This document shows, one piece after another, positions 9,094-18,208 of a stretch of DNA of 60,133 bases. The DNA is from Planktotalea arctica (GTDB lineage Bacteria > Pseudomonadota > Alphaproteobacteria > Rhodobacterales > Rhodobacteraceae), in the NCBI RefSeq assembly GCF_002105285.1, contig NZ_MUHR01000030.1, positions 1-60,133 on the forward strand. The letters are read 5' to 3'. The stretch's first letter is position 1, and each line of letters opens with the position of its first letter. The notes beneath the pieces were generated by a model. It saw only the letters and a program-made list of their open reading frames with translations, did no database searches and was not told where the DNA came from. The position numbers and the translations under genes were made by a program.

Positions 9094-9280
9094 GTCGCAA
9101 CCTTTGAATTTCGGGGCCCAGTCGGGCCGATGGATGGGTCTTGCAGGCACATATGCGAGGTCCGCGTGCCTGTCCAACCCTAAATTCGTCTGAGCGAGGG
9201 AAAATAGCCAAGAAGCGCAGCGGTGCAAGCGATTCTTTGCTGCATGTGCGAAGGGCGTGGTCCTTGTCGGGGCAGGCACT

Positions 9281-9706
9281 CTATTGGGGCGGCTCTTGGG
9301 CGCTTGTTTCTTGTAGCTGCGTCAGAATCTGCACTGCGCGTTCGCACATATCGGCAGGAACGAAAACATGGTCGTGATGAAAGGCCGCAACCATGTTGCA
9401 GGGGATTTGCTCTGCACCGAGCGCGGTAGCGACGGCCGCTGTCAGGCCAACGCCCTCAAGCGAGGAATAAACGCTCAGCGTGATGCAGGCCATGGGGCTG
9501 GCGGTGTCGAAGCCTGCCTGCTCTGCCACATCAACGGGGACGATCATCGAATGGCCCTCTGCTTCCTTGAAAGTGGAAATGGCATGCGGGGCAAGGGCGG
9601 CAATGCGCGCGGGGTCGCACGTAATGATGAAGACGAAGACACCGGGCTGCGGTTCTGGCGTCATGCCCGAGATCATATCGTGTGCGGACTGCGCAATGTC
9701 GGGCAT
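9281..9706 (-). CDS. ACT domain-containing protein
   Basis: A 141-aa protein with two small alpha/beta ACT-like modules. The first begins around [18 protein letters not shown] and covers about residues 20-60; the second, [19 protein letters not shown] through [13 protein letters not shown], covers about 75-125. Stand-alone double-ACT proteins of this kind (ACT_3/ACT_7, related to the CASTOR fold) are thought to sense amino acids. No enzyme domain is attached and no obvious partner lies nearby, so the ligand and role are unknown. Confidence 0.8.
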   Translation of the reverse strand: MPDIAQSAHDMISGMTPEPQPGVFVFIITCDPARIAALAPHAISTFKEAEGHSMIVPVDVAEQAGFDTASPMACITLSVYSSLEGVGLTAAVATALGAEQIPCNMVAAFHHDHVFVPADMCERAVQILTQLQETSAQEPPQ

Positions 9707-9844
9707 CGGGTTTTCCTGTTGGTTTTTGCATGGCTACGGTGATTTCTTCGCCCGATCAATCCTATGGGCGACACTGCGAGTTAAAGAAATGATTTGCGCC
9801 ACAGCGTGCTTAACGCTTCAAATGCGCGCAACACAGGAGCGCCC

Positions 9845-10822
9845 ATGAGCAAGACCCCGCTAAAAGGATGGAACCACGCGCCCGATGTGCCGCTGCAGGT
9901 TTCGCCGTTTTTTACATGGCCGCTCAAGCCTGCAAAAATGCTCGCGTGGGTCTGGAATTCTTGGTTCCTGCTGACTGAAAAGTTGATTATCCTCGCTCTG
10001 GCGTGTGTATCACTGGCATGGTTCCAGCCGCCGCTGGATGAAACCCGCACGCTTGCCTTTGGCTGGATTTTCGAGCTGTGGCTGCGCAATATGGCTCTGA
10101 TGACGCTGGTGGCGGGGGGCTTGCACCTTTATTTCTACAGCTTCACCAAACAGGGCGCACGGTTGAAGTATGATCCGCGCCCGTTGATGAAAAATGGCAG
10201 GCAATTCACGCTTGGCGGGCAGATCAGGGACAATATGTTCTGGACGCTCGGCAGCGGCGTGTTTTTTTGGACCGCCTACGAGGTGCTGATGTTCTGGTCC
10301 TTGGCGAACGGCTATGTCCCGATGCTCACCTGGGCCGCGAATCCGTTCTGGTTTGTCGCGCTGTTTCTGCTGATCCCGCTCTGGGAGAGCTTTTATTTCT
10401 ACTGGATCCACCGGTTCTTGCACATTCCGTGGCTCTACAAACATGTCCACGCGCTGCATCACCGCAATATCAATGTGGGGCCGTGGTCGGGCCTGTCTAT
10501 GCACCCTGTGGAGCATATCATCTACCTTGGTACGGTCCTGATCCATTTTGTGATCGGCGCGCACCCGCTGCACATTCTGTTCCACATGCAGTATTATACT
10601 TTGACCGCTGCGACGACGCACACGGGCTTTGAGGGGCTGTTGATCAAGGATGAGAACCGCCTGAAGCTCGGCACGTTCCACCATCAAATGCACCACCGTT
10701 ATTTCGAATGCAACTACGGCTCGCTGGAACTGCCATGGGACAAGCTGTTCGGCTCGTTCCATGATGGCACGGTGGAAGCGGATGGGCGGATCAAGGAGCG
10801 GCGCAAGCGGATGGCGGGGTAG
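9845..10822 (+). CDS. Sterol desaturase / fatty acid hydroxylase superfamily membrane protein
   Basis: A 325-aa integral membrane di-iron oxygenase. Hydrophobic segments lie near residues 40-60, 75-95, 140-160, 170-190 and 230-250. The histidine clusters that bind the di-iron centre are HRFLH, HALHHR and HHQMHHR, in the family order, with THTGF between them. I chose the ATG at 9845 because AGGAG lies just upstream and the longer frame adds an unrelated leader. The substrate (a lipid, hopanoid or carotenoid) cannot be told. It is followed by a TPR gene after about 100 bp. Confidence 0.88.
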   Translation: MSKTPLKGWNHAPDVPLQVSPFFTWPLKPAKMLAWVWNSWFLLTEKLIILALACVSLAWFQPPLDETRTLAFGWIFELWLRNMALMTLVAGGLHLYFYSFTKQGARLKYDPRPLMKNGRQFTLGGQIRDNMFWTLGSGVFFWTAYEVLMFWSLANGYVPMLTWAANPFWFVALFLLIPLWESFYFYWIHRFLHIPWLYKHVHALHHRNINVGPWSGLSMHPVEHIIYLGTVLIHFVIGAHPLHILFHMQYYTLTAATTHTGFEGLLIKDENRLKLGTFHHQMHHRYFECNYGSLELPWDKLFGSFHDGTVEADGRIKERRKRMAG

Positions 10823-10921
10823 GGTGGAACGCCCCAAGCGCTGCCGCGCTCCATTTGCAGTTTACCTCTGAAAAAGCGCTCTTTACTGTCGTGCTTGGCG
10901 ACACAGACCATTGGAGTGGCA

Positions 10922-12607
10922 ATGGATTATTTTAATCTTGGTGAACATGAGCGGGACGTCTCGAGCACGTCTACAGACGCGCAGCGTTGGTTCAATTTGG
11001 GCCTGAACTGGTGCTACGGTTTTAACCATGAAGAGGGCGTTAAGTGCTTTCACCGCGCGCTGGAACATGACCCTCAATGTGTGATGGCGCATTGGGGCAT
11101 CGCCTATGGCACTGGCCCGTTTTACAACAATGTCTGGCGGCAATTCAGTGAGGCCGAGGCTGACAGTGCTGTAAGAACCGCTTATTATCACATCCAGCAG
11201 GCCAGACGTTTCGCACATACTGCGAGCGGAGTGGAGAACGCGTTGCTCGGGGCTTTGTCGCGCCGGTTCCAGCAGCCGCACGGCGTGGACGGTGCGACGT
11301 TTGATTCCTGGGACGACGATTACGCCGATGCGATGCGCGGCCTTTACCGCGCCAATCCGGATGATCATGACATTGCCGCGCTTTGCGCCGAAGCGATGAT
11401 GACCCGCACCGCGTGGCAGCTTTGGGATGTTAAACGCGGTGTCCCTGCAAAGGGGTCTGATGTTCTGGAGGCGTTGGAGGTGATTGAGCGTTCGATCGCT
11501 GCAAAAGATGCTTTGGGCGAGCGTCAGCATCCGGCAATCCTGCATTTGCACATCCATGCGACAGAGATGTCGGACGCGCCGGAGCGCGCGATGCGCTCTG
11601 CCGATATTCTGGCGACGCTCTGCCCTGATGCGGGGCATATGAACCATATGCCGGGCCATACCTATGTTCTGTGCGGCGAGTACGAAAAGGCGAAGACCGC
11701 CAGTGAAAAGGCGATCCGCGCAGACAATAAGTATGTCGATTACGCAGGCGCGTTCAATTTCTACACCACCGCGCGTTGCCATGATTTGCACCTGATGATG
11801 TATACCTGCATGTATCTGGGGCAGTTCCAACCCGCGATGGCCGCAGCCGAGCAGATGTGTGCCACCCTGTCCAAAGAGGTGCTGAGCGTCAAAGATCGCC
11901 CGCAGATGGCAATCACGATGGAGGGCTATTACTCCATGAAGATGCACGTTCTGGTCCGGTTCGGGCGTTGGCAGGAGATTGTCGAGACACCAATGCCCGA
12001 TGACCCTGTGCTTTATTGTGTATCCACTGCGATGCACCATTATGCCAAGGGCGTGGCACATGCAGCGTTGAAAAACATCGGCGCTGCCGAGCAAGAGCGC
12101 CGGTCGTTCTACGCCGCCGTGAGCGGCATCCCCGAGAACCGCAAGTTTTTCAACAACGCGGCGCGCGCGACGTTGTCGGTCGGTGAAATGATGCTCAACG
12201 GTGAATTGGAGTACCACAAAGGTAACTACGATGTGGCGTTCGAACATTTGCGCGAAAGTGTGCCGCGCGACGACAACCTTGAATACACCGAGCCTTGGGC
12301 ATGGATGCACCCGCCGCGCCACGCGCTTGCGGCCCTTTTGGCAGAGCAGGGGCATTACGGGGAGGCCGAAGAGGTGTATCGCACCGATCTCGGCCTGAAC
12401 GGAAAATTGCAGCGCTGCGCGCAACATCCGCGCAATGTTTGGGCGCTGCATGGGCTGGTTGAATGCCTGCGCAAGCGCGGGGAGACGGCAGAGCTTGAAT
12501 TGTACGAGGCGCAGTTGAATATCGCACTTGGCAAGACGGATGTGCCAGTGACATCATCGTGCATGTGCCGCGCCAAGACCGCCGCGCGCGTCTGCTGCGC
12601 TACATAA
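10922..12607 (+). CDS. Tetratricopeptide repeat protein (TTC38-like)
   Basis: A 561-aa helical-repeat protein. The N-terminus has a TPR-like unit with FNLGLNWCYGFNHEEGVKCF and AHWGIAYGTGP, further repeats fill the middle (including HMNHMPGHTYVLCGEYEKAK), and the C-terminal pair covers about residues 400-530. No signal peptide or membrane segment is seen, so it is probably cytosolic. The tail is unusually Cys-rich (SSCMC...VCC). I chose the ATG at 10922 for its GGAG RBS; a TTG 27 bp earlier is also in frame. A PhnD-like gene starts 15 bp downstream, which suggests an operon. Function unknown. Confidence 0.82.
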   Translation: MDYFNLGEHERDVSSTSTDAQRWFNLGLNWCYGFNHEEGVKCFHRALEHDPQCVMAHWGIAYGTGPFYNNVWRQFSEAEADSAVRTAYYHIQQARRFAHTASGVENALLGALSRRFQQPHGVDGATFDSWDDDYADAMRGLYRANPDDHDIAALCAEAMMTRTAWQLWDVKRGVPAKGSDVLEALEVIERSIAAKDALGERQHPAILHLHIHATEMSDAPERAMRSADILATLCPDAGHMNHMPGHTYVLCGEYEKAKTASEKAIRADNKYVDYAGAFNFYTTARCHDLHLMMYTCMYLGQFQPAMAAAEQMCATLSKEVLSVKDRPQMAITMEGYYSMKMHVLVRFGRWQEIVETPMPDDPVLYCVSTAMHHYAKGVAHAALKNIGAAEQERRSFYAAVSGIPENRKFFNNAARATLSVGEMMLNGELEYHKGNYDVAFEHLRESVPRDDNLEYTEPWAWMHPPRHALAALLAEQGHYGEAEEVYRTDLGLNGKLQRCAQHPRNVWALHGLVECLRKRGETAELELYEAQLNIALGKTDVPVTSSCMCRAKTAARVCCAT

Positions 12608-12622
12608 GAGGACGGACACGAC

Positions 12623-13381
12623 ATGATTGCCAATTTGATGATGTATCAGCGCCCGCAACTGGTTGAGGCGCACGCGCGCTACTGGGCGCTTATCCGCAAA
12701 CATCTGGCTGACGCTGGAATGGATAGCCCTGAAACACTGTCGCAAGACGCCGAAGAGTTCTTCGTTTGGAAGCATTCCGATCTGGTGCTAAGCCAGACCT
12801 GCGGGATGCCATATCGTACATGGCTACATGACAAGGTGCAGCTTGTTGGCACCCCCGATTACGGGTTGGCGGGCTGCCCTGCGGGATATTACCGTAGCGC
12901 CATCGTCGTGCGCGCGGATGATACGCGGACCGACGTCAGTGCCTTCAAGGATGCGGTCTTTGCCTATAATCAAACGTTTTCGCAATCGGGCTACGCGGCC
13001 CCGTTCTGGCACCTGTTGCCCGGTGGATTCTGGTTTGAAAACCGCCTGCACACCGAGCAGCATCTTGAATCGGCGCGCGCCGTAGCGGCAGGGCGTGCAG
13101 ATATCGCATCGCTCGATGCTGTGACATGGCGCAACATCGAGGCCTTTGAGCCATTTGCGCGCGATTTGCGCGTTCTGACGTGGACCGAGCCAACGCCCGG
13201 GCTGCCGCTCATTACTGCTTTGGGCAATGACGCCAACCTCATTTTTGAGGCCGTAAAGGGCGCGATTGCTGAGTTGGACGCGCAAGATAAATCCCTGCTC
13301 GGAATAAGGGGTATCGTGAAGATATTAAAGCAAGACTATCTGAACGTGCGCAATCCGGGTGACGACAGCGCCTTAAATTGA
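12623..13381 (+). CDS. PhnD-like periplasmic-binding-fold protein without a signal peptide
   Basis: A 252-aa protein resembling the substrate-binding proteins of phosphate/phosphonate ABC transporters: GTPDYGLAGCPAGYYRSAIVVR, FAYNQTFSQSGYAAP and RADIASLDAVTWRNIE are at the expected strand and hinge positions. It has no signal peptide or lipobox, and no ABC permease or ATPase lies nearby. It may therefore be a cytosolic ligand-binding protein acting with the TPR protein 15 bp upstream. It ends a three-gene plus-strand run inside the accessory block. Ligand unknown. Confidence 0.75.
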   Translation: MIANLMMYQRPQLVEAHARYWALIRKHLADAGMDSPETLSQDAEEFFVWKHSDLVLSQTCGMPYRTWLHDKVQLVGTPDYGLAGCPAGYYRSAIVVRADDTRTDVSAFKDAVFAYNQTFSQSGYAAPFWHLLPGGFWFENRLHTEQHLESARAVAAGRADIASLDAVTWRNIEAFEPFARDLRVLTWTEPTPGLPLITALGNDANLIFEAVKGAIAELDAQDKSLLGIRGIVKILKQDYLNVRNPGDDSALN

Positions 13382-13465
13382 GCACCCGAGCGGGTGATGA
13401 CAGCTGGGCGGTAGAACGCGTTTGCGCGGCCTACAGGGGGGACGCCGCCGCGGCTTTTGCTTTCA

Positions 13466-14002
13466 TCACTTCCACTTAACAGGGTTGAGATAAACAATAG
13501 CGTCATCCACGCTAAGCATCACCTCGCCGTCCTGAATATTCACCTGCATCTTCATCGAGCGGCCAGCCAGTTCGGCCAATGCGCTCGCTTCTTGTTCAGG
13601 CAAGTTGAAAACGGAAAGATTGTCAAAACGTGTAGTGCTGTTCTTGATCTTCTCCCACCATATTTCGGCGGTGTTGCCGCTGTAGCAATAGATAACCACC
13701 GCGTCGGCCTTGCCGCAGGACTGGCGCACGATCTTTTCGCTAGGAAGCCCCAAAGCCACCCATAGCTTCAACTCGCCGCTCAGGCTTTTCTGCCAGATAT
13801 CGGGTTCGTCATCTGTTGAGAGGCCCTTGGTCAACTCCAGATGTTCGTGGGCATTCAGCGCAAAGGCGAGAAGGCGGACCATGAGGCGCTCATCGGTTTC
13901 AGAGGGGTGTTTGGCCACGGTGAGTTTGTGGGTTTCGTAGTAGTGACGATCCATGTCGGAGACCGAAAGTTCTACTTTATAAATTGTCGATTTTTGTGCC
14001 AT
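13466..14002 (-). CDS. yaeQ: YaeQ family protein
   Basis: A 178-aa member of the YaeQ family, which has a PD-(D/E)XK nuclease-like fold. Recognisable parts are the start STIYKVELSVSDMDRHYYETH, the segment ETDERLMVRLLAFAL and DDEPDIWQKSLSGELKLWVALG, where the acidic and Lys residues of the fold fall. Length matches the E. coli protein. The biological role is not settled. It is the last gene of the accessory block and runs opposite to the PhnD-like gene. Confidence 0.87.
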   Translation of the reverse strand: MAQKSTIYKVELSVSDMDRHYYETHKLTVAKHPSETDERLMVRLLAFALNAHEHLELTKGLSTDDEPDIWQKSLSGELKLWVALGLPSEKIVRQSCGKADAVVIYCYSGNTAEIWWEKIKNSTTRFDNLSVFNLPEQEASALAELAGRSMKMQVNIQDGEVMLSVDDAIVYLNPVKWK

Positions 14003-14263
14003 GATATATCCCGACCTCCCGATGATGGGCCTGCGTAGAGCCTCCGGGGGCTTTGTGAAAGCAGATAAGATCGTGGCGCTGCCAAAAATATCGCGCGCAG
14101 CGGGCCTCTATTTCATCCCCGCAACGCGGCCCAAGCCTGCGATTGTGCGCGTTAGCCCGTCATAGTGAAAGCCGCGTTTGTCCAGAGACGTGGCAACGCG
14201 GCCATCATGGGGCAGGGTGCCCGCGCGACCGCGCCGCTCTTGCCCGCTTTTAGCTGATAACGA

Positions 14264-14848
14264 TCAAGCTTCGCCCTTTTTTGTATCCATCAGCGCGGCC
14301 AGATTCGCGAAGGGGCGTGTGCCCTCATCCGTCATCGCGTCTTTGCCCGGTTCGGTCACATTCAACGTGCCCAGCTCCGCGCCCTCGACGCGTGGATAAT
14401 CGGGCAGTGCAAGGGCCAGCGCTTCGCTCAACACGCGCCAAAGATCGATTTCGCGCTCCAAAGGTTCGAGCGTATCATCGTCGAGCATGGCGGTGCCGCC
14501 GAATTCGTCCTCTTCGGCTTCCTTGGACGTCTCAACGGAAGTTTCGGGCAGCTCGGCGACAAAACGGCGGTGGACTTCCACCTCGACGCGGGTTTTCACC
14601 GGCTCGAGCGTGATCGTGCAGGGCTGCACCGCGCTTGCGCCAAGGCTGGCCTCCAAGGCCCAGTCCCGCTTGCCCGCAGGGCTAAGGTTGCCGGTAAAGG
14701 TGACCTTGTTCAGCGTGCTCAAGTCAAGCAATTTGATCAGCGCCTTCAACTGGGGCGCATCGAGGCGATATTCGAAACGGGTCATCTTGCGGCGCGCCAA
14801 AGCGCTTGTTTCAAGGATAAACTCGGGGAATTGATGCGTTTCACTCAT
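14264..14848 (-). CDS. DUF177 / YceD family protein
   Basis: A 194-aa protein of the YceD/DUF177 family, linked to accumulation of 23S rRNA and ribosome assembly. Conserved parts are GNLSPAGKRDWALEASLGASAVQPC in the middle and EPLEREIDLWRVLSEALALALPDYPR near residue 150. I took the ATG at 14848 because the N-terminus MSETHQFPEFIL matches the family and the longer frame runs antisense into bamE. Usually it sits directly upstream of rpmF; here the two are separated by the 9.3-14.0 kb block. It diverges from bamE. Confidence 0.88.
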   Translation of the reverse strand: MSETHQFPEFILETSALARRKMTRFEYRLDAPQLKALIKLLDLSTLNKVTFTGNLSPAGKRDWALEASLGASAVQPCTITLEPVKTRVEVEVHRRFVAELPETSVETSKEAEEDEFGGTAMLDDDTLEPLEREIDLWRVLSEALALALPDYPRVEGAELGTLNVTEPGKDAMTDEGTRPFANLAALMDTKKGEA

Positions 14849-14936
14849 GAGATCGGTTTTTCCTTTCTTGAACGTCGCGCGTTCGTGTCGTATCCCGATA
14901 CCAAGGCAGAGTAGGCCAAGACAAGAGGGCACCTCT

Positions 14937-15389
14937 ATGCGGGCACGACACAGAACACTTAAATTGGGCGCAGCGCTGCTGCTGTGCGGCGCGCTTTCGG
15001 CGTGTAGCGCCACTTACCGCAACCACGGATATGCGCCGCTGGACGAGGATTTGTCACAGATCACCGTCGGCGTCGATACCCGCGATACAGTCGCCGAAGT
15101 CGTCGGCACGCCGTCCTCGGGCGGAGTGCTAAGCGAGAGCGGGTATTATTATGTCCAGAGCCGCGTCAAGCATTTCGCATGGCAAAAGCCCGAAGTGATC
15201 GAGCGCGAAGTCGTCGCCGTTAGCTTCACCGAGGCAGGTATTGTCGAAAATATCGGCCGCTACACGCTGCAGGACGGTCAAGTCGTGCCGCTGGCGCGCC
15301 GCATTACGCGCAATGGCCAAGACGTGAGCTTCATTCGCAAGCTGCTCGCCAACCTCGGGCGTTTCTCGGCAAGCGACTTCATCAACTAA
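14937..15389 (+). CDS. bamE: Outer membrane protein assembly factor BamE (SmpA/OmlA)
   Basis: A 150-aa lipoprotein component of the BAM complex that helps insert beta-barrel proteins in the outer membrane. The signal peptide ends in a lipobox (LSAC, lipidated Cys about 23), followed by the conserved segment with ITVGVDTRDTVAEVVGTPSS, SGYYYVQSR and VAVSFTEAGIVENIGRYTL. I chose the ATG at 14937 because it gives a clean lipoprotein signal and has AAGAGG upstream. It diverges from DUF177 and ends in a hairpin shared with the convergent eda. Confidence 0.92.
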   Translation: MRARHRTLKLGAALLLCGALSACSATYRNHGYAPLDEDLSQITVGVDTRDTVAEVVGTPSSGGVLSESGYYYVQSRVKHFAWQKPEVIEREVVAVSFTEAGIVENIGRYTLQDGQVVPLARRITRNGQDVSFIRKLLANLGRFSASDFIN

Positions 15390-15392
15390 AGC

Positions 15393-15421
15393 AAAAGGGC
15401 CCGCTTCTGGCGCGCCCTTTC
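15393..15421. terminator. Terminator hairpin between bamE and eda
   Basis: AAAGGGC at 15394-15400 pairs with GCCCTTT at 15414-15420, and CGC/GCG extends the stem beyond one mismatch. The loop is short. A-rich and T-rich flanks on the two sides suit bidirectional termination between the convergent bamE and eda genes. Confidence 0.6.
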
Positions 15422-15474
15422 GCTTCATCTTGCCCTTTAAACTCTCGCGCGTCAGCGCGAAACGCTAAGGAGGC

Positions 15475-16119
15475 TCACACGCGTAGCTTTGACGCTTCGC
15501 GTGCAAGCGCTTCGATTGCACCCCAATCTTTTGCATCAATCAAATTTTGCGGGCAAACCCAACTGCCGCCTGCGCAAATCGTGTTGCTCAATCCAAGGTA
15601 ATCCGCAGCATTGCTCGGGCTGACGCCGCCCGTGGGACAAAAACGCACTTGCGGGATTGGCGCGCCGATGGCTTTGAGCGCTGCTGCGCCGCCGGATGCT
15701 TCGGCGGGGAAGAATTTTTGCACGCTATAGCCGCGCTCCAAAAGGCGCATCGCCTCGGAGGCTGTGGCCGCGCCGGGCAGCAAGGGCAGATCCTCTGCTT
15801 CGCAGGCATCGAGCAGAATATCCGTTGCGCCGGGGGATACGCCAAAGCGTGCGCCAGCGGCCTTGGCCGCGCGCACATCTGCGGGGGTCAGCAAAGTGCC
15901 GGCGCCGACAACGCCGCCCTCCACCTTGGCCATTTGCGCGATCACTTCGAGCGCGGCATCGGTGCGCAGCGTCACTTCGAGGGCGGGCAATCCACCTGCG
16001 ATCAGTGCGCGCGCGAGATCTTGCGCGATTGAGGCGTCATGCACCACAAGCACCGGAACGATCGGGGCAAGCTGGCAGATTTCCAGCGCGCGTGCGCTGG
16101 CCTGTTGGGGGGTCATCAT
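15475..16119 (-). CDS. eda: KDPG aldolase (2-keto-3-deoxy-6-phosphogluconate aldolase)
   Basis: Cleaves KDPG to pyruvate and glyceraldehyde 3-phosphate, the last step of the Entner-Doudoroff pathway. The 214-aa class I aldolase shows GGLPALEVTLRT, GAGTLLTPADVRAAKAAGA, the Schiff-base Lys in VQKFFPAEASGG and RFCPTGGVSPSNA. It follows edd by 12 nt and is almost certainly co-transcribed with it. Confidence 0.96.
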   Translation of the reverse strand: MMTPQQASARALEICQLAPIVPVLVVHDASIAQDLARALIAGGLPALEVTLRTDAALEVIAQMAKVEGGVVGAGTLLTPADVRAAKAAGARFGVSPGATDILLDACEAEDLPLLPGAATASEAMRLLERGYSVQKFFPAEASGGAAALKAIGAPIPQVRFCPTGGVSPSNAADYLGLSNTICAGGSWVCPQNLIDAKDWGAIEALAREASKLRV

Positions 16120-16131
16120 ATCATAGGGTCC

Positions 16132-17937
16132 TTATACAATCACGCCTGCGCCGGTATCGGCGCTGCCAACATTCTGGCGAAAGACTTCAAAAAGTTCGCG
16201 GCCCACACCATTGCCATTGTGGCTCAGATCCGGCGTGGCTGGCGCACGATCGAGAGCGCCTTTTGTAAGGACCTCCAGCGTGCCTTTCACTGCGTCCACG
16301 CGAATGATGTCACCGTCCTGAATGCGCGCCAGGGGGCCACCAGCGGCAGCTTCCGGGCTGACGTGAATGCACGATGGCACTTTACCAGATGCGCCGGACA
16401 TGCGCCCGTCGGTGACCAGCGCAACCCTGTGACCGCGCTGCATCGTGACCGAAAGCGCAGGGGTAAGGCCGTGAAGTTCGGGCATGCCGTTGGCCTTGGG
16501 GCCTTGAAAGCGCACAACGATCACAACATCAGAGCTGAATTCACCTGCTTTAAACGCGTCCTTAACTGCCTCTTGGCAATGAAACACGCGTGCGGGCGCC
16601 TCGATCACATGAAGCGATGGATCAACCGCGGAGACTTTCATCATACCGTGGCCCAGATTGCCGTCCAATTGACGCAGACCGCCCGAGGCTTGGAACGGAT
16701 CGCTTGCGGGGCGCAGGATTTTGTCGTTCGCGCTTTCCTTTGCGCCCATGCGGAAGGTTAGCGCGCCTGCGTCCAGCACGGGTTCTTGCGCGTGCAGCGC
16801 CATGCTGTCGCCCGCGACGGTTTTGACATCCTCATGCAAAAGCCCCGCATCGAGCAGACGGCCAATCATATAAGGCAAGCCGCCAGCCGCGTGGAAGTGG
16901 TTCACATCAGCGAGCCCGTTCGGATAGACCTTCGCCATTAGCGGTACGACCGAAGAGATTGCATCGAAATCCTCAAGGCGTAGATCGACGCCCGCCGCGC
17001 GCGCCATTGCTGGCAAGTGCAGCACCAGATTTGTGGAGCCGCCCGTCGCCATCAACCCGACGATGCCGTTCACAAAGGCCTTTTCGTCCAGCACATCGCA
17101 GACGGGGCGATAATTTTCGCCAAGCGCGGTGATTGACAGCGCGCGCTTTGCAGCTTCGCGCGTGAGCGCATCGCGTAGTGGTGTGCCCGGGTTGACGAAG
17201 GACGAGCCGGGCAAGTGTAGGCCCATGAATTCCATCAGCATCTGGTTCGAGTTGGCTGTGCCATAGAAGGTACATGTGCCAGCGGAGTGATATGAGGCCA
17301 TTTCCGCCTTCATCAACTCGGCGCGATCAATCTCGCCCGCCGCGAATTGATTGCGCACACGCGCTTTTTCATCATTGGGCAGGCCTGACATCATTGGACC
17401 TGCGGGAACGAAAATACCTGGAATGTAGCCGAAGGTTGCAGCGGCGATGATCAGGCCGGGCACGATCTTGTCGCACACACCAAGATAGGCGGCGGCATCA
17501 AAAGTGTTGTGCGACAGGCCGATGCCCGCCGCGAGAGCGATCACGTCGCGCGAAAAAAGCGAGAGCTCCATACCGGTTTGCCCTTGCGTGACGCCGTCGC
17601 ACATGGCCGGCACGCCGCCTGCGACCTGGGCTGTTCCGCCTACGGCATGGGCCGCTTCTTTCAGAATGGCGGGATAGCCTTCAAAGGGTTGATGCGCCGA
17701 GAGCATGTCATTGTACGCGGTGACAATCCCGAGATTGGGGGCAGGGGTTTCGGCCAGCGTTTGCTGATCTGCACCCATGGCGGCATAGGCGTGAGCTTGA
17801 TTGCCGCAGCTTAGGTGCGCGCGGCGCGGGCCTTCTGCGGCGGCGGCGCGCATGTGGCTCATGTATTTGGAGCGCCGCTCCTGCGAGCGCTCGAGGATGC
17901 GATCAGTCGTTTGTGCGATAATGGGATGCAAGCTCAT
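16132..17937 (-). CDS. edd: 6-phosphogluconate dehydratase
   Basis: Converts 6-phosphogluconate to KDPG, the committed Entner-Doudoroff step. The 601-aa IlvD/Edd-family protein carries the iron-sulfur cluster regions [13 protein letters not shown] and [16 protein letters not shown] and the C-terminal segment [16 protein letters not shown]. Full length for the family. A perfect LacI-type palindrome lies 67-78 nt upstream of its start. No zwf, pgl or LacI-family gene is in the window. Confidence 0.96.
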   Translation of the reverse strand: MSLHPIIAQTTDRILERSQERRSKYMSHMRAAAAEGPRRAHLSCGNQAHAYAAMGADQQTLAETPAPNLGIVTAYNDMLSAHQPFEGYPAILKEAAHAVGGTAQVAGGVPAMCDGVTQGQTGMELSLFSRDVIALAAGIGLSHNTFDAAAYLGVCDKIVPGLIIAAATFGYIPGIFVPAGPMMSGLPNDEKARVRNQFAAGEIDRAELMKAEMASYHSAGTCTFYGTANSNQMLMEFMGLHLPGSSFVNPGTPLRDALTREAAKRALSITALGENYRPVCDVLDEKAFVNGIVGLMATGGSTNLVLHLPAMARAAGVDLRLEDFDAISSVVPLMAKVYPNGLADVNHFHAAGGLPYMIGRLLDAGLLHEDVKTVAGDSMALHAQEPVLDAGALTFRMGAKESANDKILRPASDPFQASGGLRQLDGNLGHGMMKVSAVDPSLHVIEAPARVFHCQEAVKDAFKAGEFSSDVVIVVRFQGPKANGMPELHGLTPALSVTMQRGHRVALVTDGRMSGASGKVPSCIHVSPEAAAGGPLARIQDGDIIRVDAVKGTLEVLTKGALDRAPATPDLSHNGNGVGRELFEVFRQNVGSADTGAGVIV

Positions 17938-18003
17938 GGTGGCGGTGTCCTTGCCTGTGAGGAATGGCTGAAATTCGGGGTATTTTACCGACTTCTAGCG
18001 ATT

Positions 18004-18015
18004 GTTAGCGCTAAC
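18004..18015. promoter_or_regulatory. LacI-family operator upstream of edd-eda
   Basis: GTTAGCGCTAAC is a perfect 12-bp palindrome with the central CG typical of LacI-family operators. It lies 67-78 nt upstream of the edd start in the divergent 271-bp spacer between edd and the lipoprotein gene at 18209. Control of edd-eda by a sugar-acid-responsive LacI-type repressor is inference; the regulator gene is not in the window. Confidence 0.65.
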
Positions 18016-18208
18016 GTCGAGGGTAACTTGGCAAGGGTCGCAAGTTTCTTTGGTGTAGGGCCCAGCCGTGCCGCACGCGCAAAAGCGCCCGTGGGGCATA
18101 GTTCGGGCATAGTAAAATCATGGGTACGCCGCCCCTGCGCCGCATTTCTGCCCCGCTTTGATACCATCTTGAGGTTGCACACATAGACCCCATGGTCTGG
18201 AGGACGAT

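Noticed and set aside
14847-14936. A longer N-terminus for BamE
   Set aside because: The extension lacks a signal peptide and overlaps the start of the divergent DUF177 gene; the ATG at 14937 gives a proper lipoprotein signal.
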